Shown here in pieces: positions 61,823 through 64,000 of a DNA stretch of 64,000 nucleotides (within the stretch, counting starts at the first letter, position 1; each line of letters begins with the position of its first letter). The notes under the pieces are model-generated. The model was not told where the DNA came from, made no database searches, and worked only from the letters and a program-made list of their open reading frames with translations. This DNA comes from Bordetella genomosp. 10 (lineage in GTDB: Bacteria > Pseudomonadota > Gammaproteobacteria > Burkholderiales > Burkholderiaceae_B), in contig NZ_NEVM01000005.1 of NCBI RefSeq assembly GCF_002261225.1, positions 2,170,001-2,234,000 of the forward strand. The letters are read 5' to 3'. The position numbers were made by a program, and so were the translations under genes.

Positions 61823-64000
<2,178 letters not shown>

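Overview
This is a 64 kb, GC-rich chromosomal window from a betaproteobacterium. Protein sequences and gene order (fba-purC-purE-purK-sua5, tkt-gap-pgk, dacB/queA-tgt) suggest Alcaligenaceae, most like Bordetella or Achromobacter. Genus is inferred from protein recognition only. I saw no rRNA, tRNA, CRISPR array or transposase. Genes are tightly packed, many with 1-4 bp overlaps (ATGA, GTGA, TGATG).

Layout: 0-2 kb holds a cut-off exported protein, a MaoC-type hot-dog protein and an orphan amino-acid-binding protein. 2.2-8.2 kb (minus strand) is a housekeeping block: sua5-type tRNA modification, purK, purE, a DsbB-like protein with a DUF5993 partner, purC and fba. 8.5-10 kb has three unknown small genes. 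10.3-12.6 kb is yfiR-yfiN-yfiB, a periplasmic-signal to cyclic-di-GMP module. 12.7-26.7 kb is a nearly complete C-P lyase (phosphonate) locus: phnGHIJKLM on the minus strand, divergent phnF, a second phnM-like gene, a DUF1045 2H phosphoesterase and phnN on the plus strand, then an MFS gene and phnCDE. Pho-box-like repeats with 11-bp spacing lie before phnC, phnG and the second phnM. 26.8-32.9 kb is a minus-strand catabolic operon: GntR/FCD regulator, enolase-superfamily enzyme, polar amino-acid-type ABC importer and D-2-hydroxyacid dehydrogenase. 33.3-36 kb carries an acyltransferase and a DUF3311/SSS symporter pair. 36.6-41.6 kb has IF-1, small proteins, mogA, a cbpA gene divergent from two hsp20 genes, and a yfcF-type GST. 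41.6-50.2 kb has pgk-gap-tkt, rsmE, an orphan barstar and maeB. 50.3-64 kb has an odd FAD-oxidase-like gene, an aminotransferase, a lytic transglycosylase, ubiD, a yqjD/yqjE-like set, cysG, upp, dacB, queA and a cut-off tgt.

How the genes work together: central carbon genes (fba, pgk, gap, tkt, maeB) and purine genes are conserved core. The phn locus would import and degrade phosphonates under phosphate starvation. The catabolic operon would import and dehydrate or oxidise an unidentified hydroxy or sugar acid. The most notable non-gene signals are a stem-loop repeat family whose arms co-vary between loci and can fold in two exclusive ways, a pair of mirror-image sigma-32-type promoters between cbpA and hsp20, and several short-period tandem repeats in promoter regions and coding linkers.
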